Positions 62,794-64,000 of a DNA stretch of 64,000 nucleotides are shown in pieces (positions within the stretch are counted from its first letter, which is position 1; each line of letters begins with the position of its first letter). The notes beneath the pieces are model-generated. The model did no database searches. It had not been told where the DNA came from and was given only the letters and a program-made list of their open reading frames with translations. Source of the DNA: Candidatus Celerinatantimonas neptuna (GTDB lineage: Bacteria; Pseudomonadota; Gammaproteobacteria; Enterobacterales; Celerinatantimonadaceae); contig OU461276.1 in NCBI GenBank assembly GCA_911810475.1, positions 2,853,501 through 2,917,500 of the forward strand. The letters run 5' to 3'. The position numbers were made by a program, and so were the translations under genes.

Positions 62794-64000
62794 TTGAGTG
62801 ACATGGCGAAAAATCTGATTTTGTGGCTGGTCATTGCTGTTGTTTTGATGTCAGTTTTCCAAAGTTTCAGTCCAGACACATCTAGTGCACAGCAAGAGGA
62901 TTACTCGACGTTTGTGAAAGATGTGTCCCAGGATCAAATCCGACAGGTACGGATTAACGGGCAGAAAATCAAAGGCATTAAACGTACTGGTGAGCATTTT
63001 ACAACCATTATGCCGATGGCTGATCGGGATATTCTGAATGATTTATTGAATCATAATGTCAAGGTGATCGGCGAAGCACCGAAAGAGCCAAGTCTTCTGA
63101 CATCGATCTTTATCTCATGGTTCCCAATGATCTTGCTGATCGGTGTGTGGATCTTCTTTATGCGTCAAATGCAAGGTGGCGGTGGTAAAGGAGCTATGTC
63201 CTTTGGTAAAAGCAAAGCCAGATTGATGAGTGAAGATCAGATAAAAACAACTTTTGCTGATGTAGCCGGGTGTGATGAAGCCAAAGAAGATGTGGCTGAA
63301 TTAGTTGATTACTTGCGTGATCCGACCCGGTTCCAGAAGCTCGGTGGTCGTATTCCGACCGGTGTTTTGATGGTTGGACCTCCAGGTACTGGTAAAACTT
63401 TGTTGGCGAAAGCTATTGCCGGTGAAGCTAAAGTTCCGTTCTTTACTATTTCAGGTTCAGATTTTGTAGAAATGTTTGTCGGGGTTGGCGCATCACGTGT
63501 GCGGGACATGTTCGAACAAGCTAAGAAATCTGCTCCATGTATTATCTTTATCGATGAAATCGATGCGGTTGGCCGTCAACGTGGTGCCGGGTTAGGTGGT
63601 GGCCATGATGAGCGCGAACAGACATTAAACCAGATGTTGGTTGAAATGGATGGGTTTGAGGGTAATGAGGGGGTTATCGTGATCGCTGCGACTAACCGAC
63701 CTGATGTTTTGGACCCGGCTTTATTGCGTCCTGGCCGTTTTGACCGACAGGTTGTTGTTGGTTTGCCAGATGTTCGTGGACGAGAACAAATTCTTAAAGT
63801 TCACATGCGTAAGGTTCCATTGGGTGATGGTGTTGAACCAAGTGTGATAGCTCGTGGTACACCTGGTTTTTCAGGGGCTGATCTGGCTAACTTGGTTAAT
63901 GAAGCTGCATTGTTTGCTGCTCGTGGTAATAAGCGGGTAGTTTCAATGGAAGAATTTGAGAAGGCTAAAGATAAGATCATGATGGGCGCTGAGCGCAAAT
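62794..64000 (+). CDS. ftsH: ATP-dependent zinc metalloprotease FtsH, N-terminal part
   Basis: The gene runs off the right edge with about 400 codons visible. TTG 62794 (then SDMAKN) and ATG 62803 are both possible starts; E. coli has the same pair. Membrane helix [15 protein letters not shown], a periplasmic domain (about 30-100), second helix [15 protein letters not shown], then the AAA domain with Walker A GPPGTGKT (192-199), Walker [12 protein letters not shown] and arginine finger region LRPGRFDRQ. The HExxH protease domain lies outside. FtsH degrades membrane proteins, sigma-32 and LpxC. Confidence 0.97.
   Translation, partial: MSDMAKNLILWLVIAVVLMSVFQSFSPDTSSAQQEDYSTFVKDVSQDQIRQVRINGQKIKGIKRTGEHFTTIMPMADRDILNDLLNHNVKVIGEAPKEPSLLTSIFISWFPMILLIGVWIFFMRQMQGGGGKGAMSFGKSKARLMSEDQIKTTFADVAGCDEAKEDVAELVDYLRDPTRFQKLGGRIPTGVLMVGPPGTGKTLLAKAIAGEAKVPFFTISGSDFVEMFVGVGASRVRDMFEQAKKSAPCIIFIDEIDAVGRQRGAGLGGGHDEREQTLNQMLVEMDGFEGNEGVIVIAATNRPDVLDPALLRPGRFDRQVVVGLPDVRGREQILKVHMRKVPLGDGVEPSVIARGTPGFSGADLANLVNEAALFAARGNKRVVSMEEFEKAKDKIMMGAERK

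Overview
The window is a stretch of gammaproteobacterial chromosome with a large prophage at its left end. The gene orders ssrA-smpB-ratA-rnfH-bamE-recN-nadK-grpE and dnaK-dnaJ ... dapB-carA-carB-greA-yhbY-rlmE-ftsH are the ones seen in Escherichia, Vibrio, Aeromonas and their relatives. The tmRNA tag is ANDENYALAA, as in E. coli. I cannot name the genus from sequence alone; an aquatic, Alteromonadales/Vibrionales/Aeromonadales-like lineage fits.

Bases 1 to about 22,200 are the late half of a temperate phage that continues off the left edge. It is a mosaic. Nested Rz/Rz1 spanins and a candidate cos region are followed by a complete lambda-type head module (small and large terminase, gpW, portal, gpC protease with an internal scaffold start, gpD, gpE, gpFI, gpFII, gpZ). 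A P2-type contractile tail module follows (V, W, J, I, H, G, FI, FII, E/E' with a -1 frameshift site, T, U, X, D). After gpD come a structured RNA region, a Dam-type methylase and an orphan HicB with two operator-like palindromes. The phage abuts the 3' end of ssrA. No integrase is visible, so it must lie beyond the left edge.

From 22.2 to 28.3 kb is the conserved housekeeping block: tmRNA and its partner SmpB, RatA, RnfH, BamE, SOS-controlled RecN, NadK, and GrpE behind a sigma-32 type promoter. From 28.5 to 32.8 kb lie an Old Yellow Enzyme, a DUF1289 protein, a YcdX-type PHP phosphatase, a beta-carbonic anhydrase and a decayed IS982-family transposase. dnaK and dnaJ follow behind a near-perfect heat-shock promoter.

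The most unusual locus is 36.9-42.5 kb: a compact operon of a lipoprotein phosphoesterase (AcpA/phospholipase C superfamily), a membrane polyferredoxin (FtrD/NapH-like), two overlapping P19/FetP-type periplasmic iron proteins and a second secreted phosphoesterase. Upstream are a Fur-box match and a PhoB-box-like array of 11-bp repeats. The ferrous-iron permease and cupredoxin of the classical Ftr system are absent. The two P19 paralogues have lost complementary sets of metal ligands, and the second phosphoesterase has lost the metal-ligand positions of its family.

The rest is FklB, an ABC-2 exporter, dapB, an Opp/Dpp-type peptide importer with two binding proteins under separate promoters, a dicarboxylate/amino-acid symporter, carAB with paired ARG boxes, greA with tandem terminators, yhbY, rlmE and the start of ftsH, which runs off the right edge. 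An 86-97 bp repeat with terminal inverted repeats occurs twice, after grpE and after the symporter gene.
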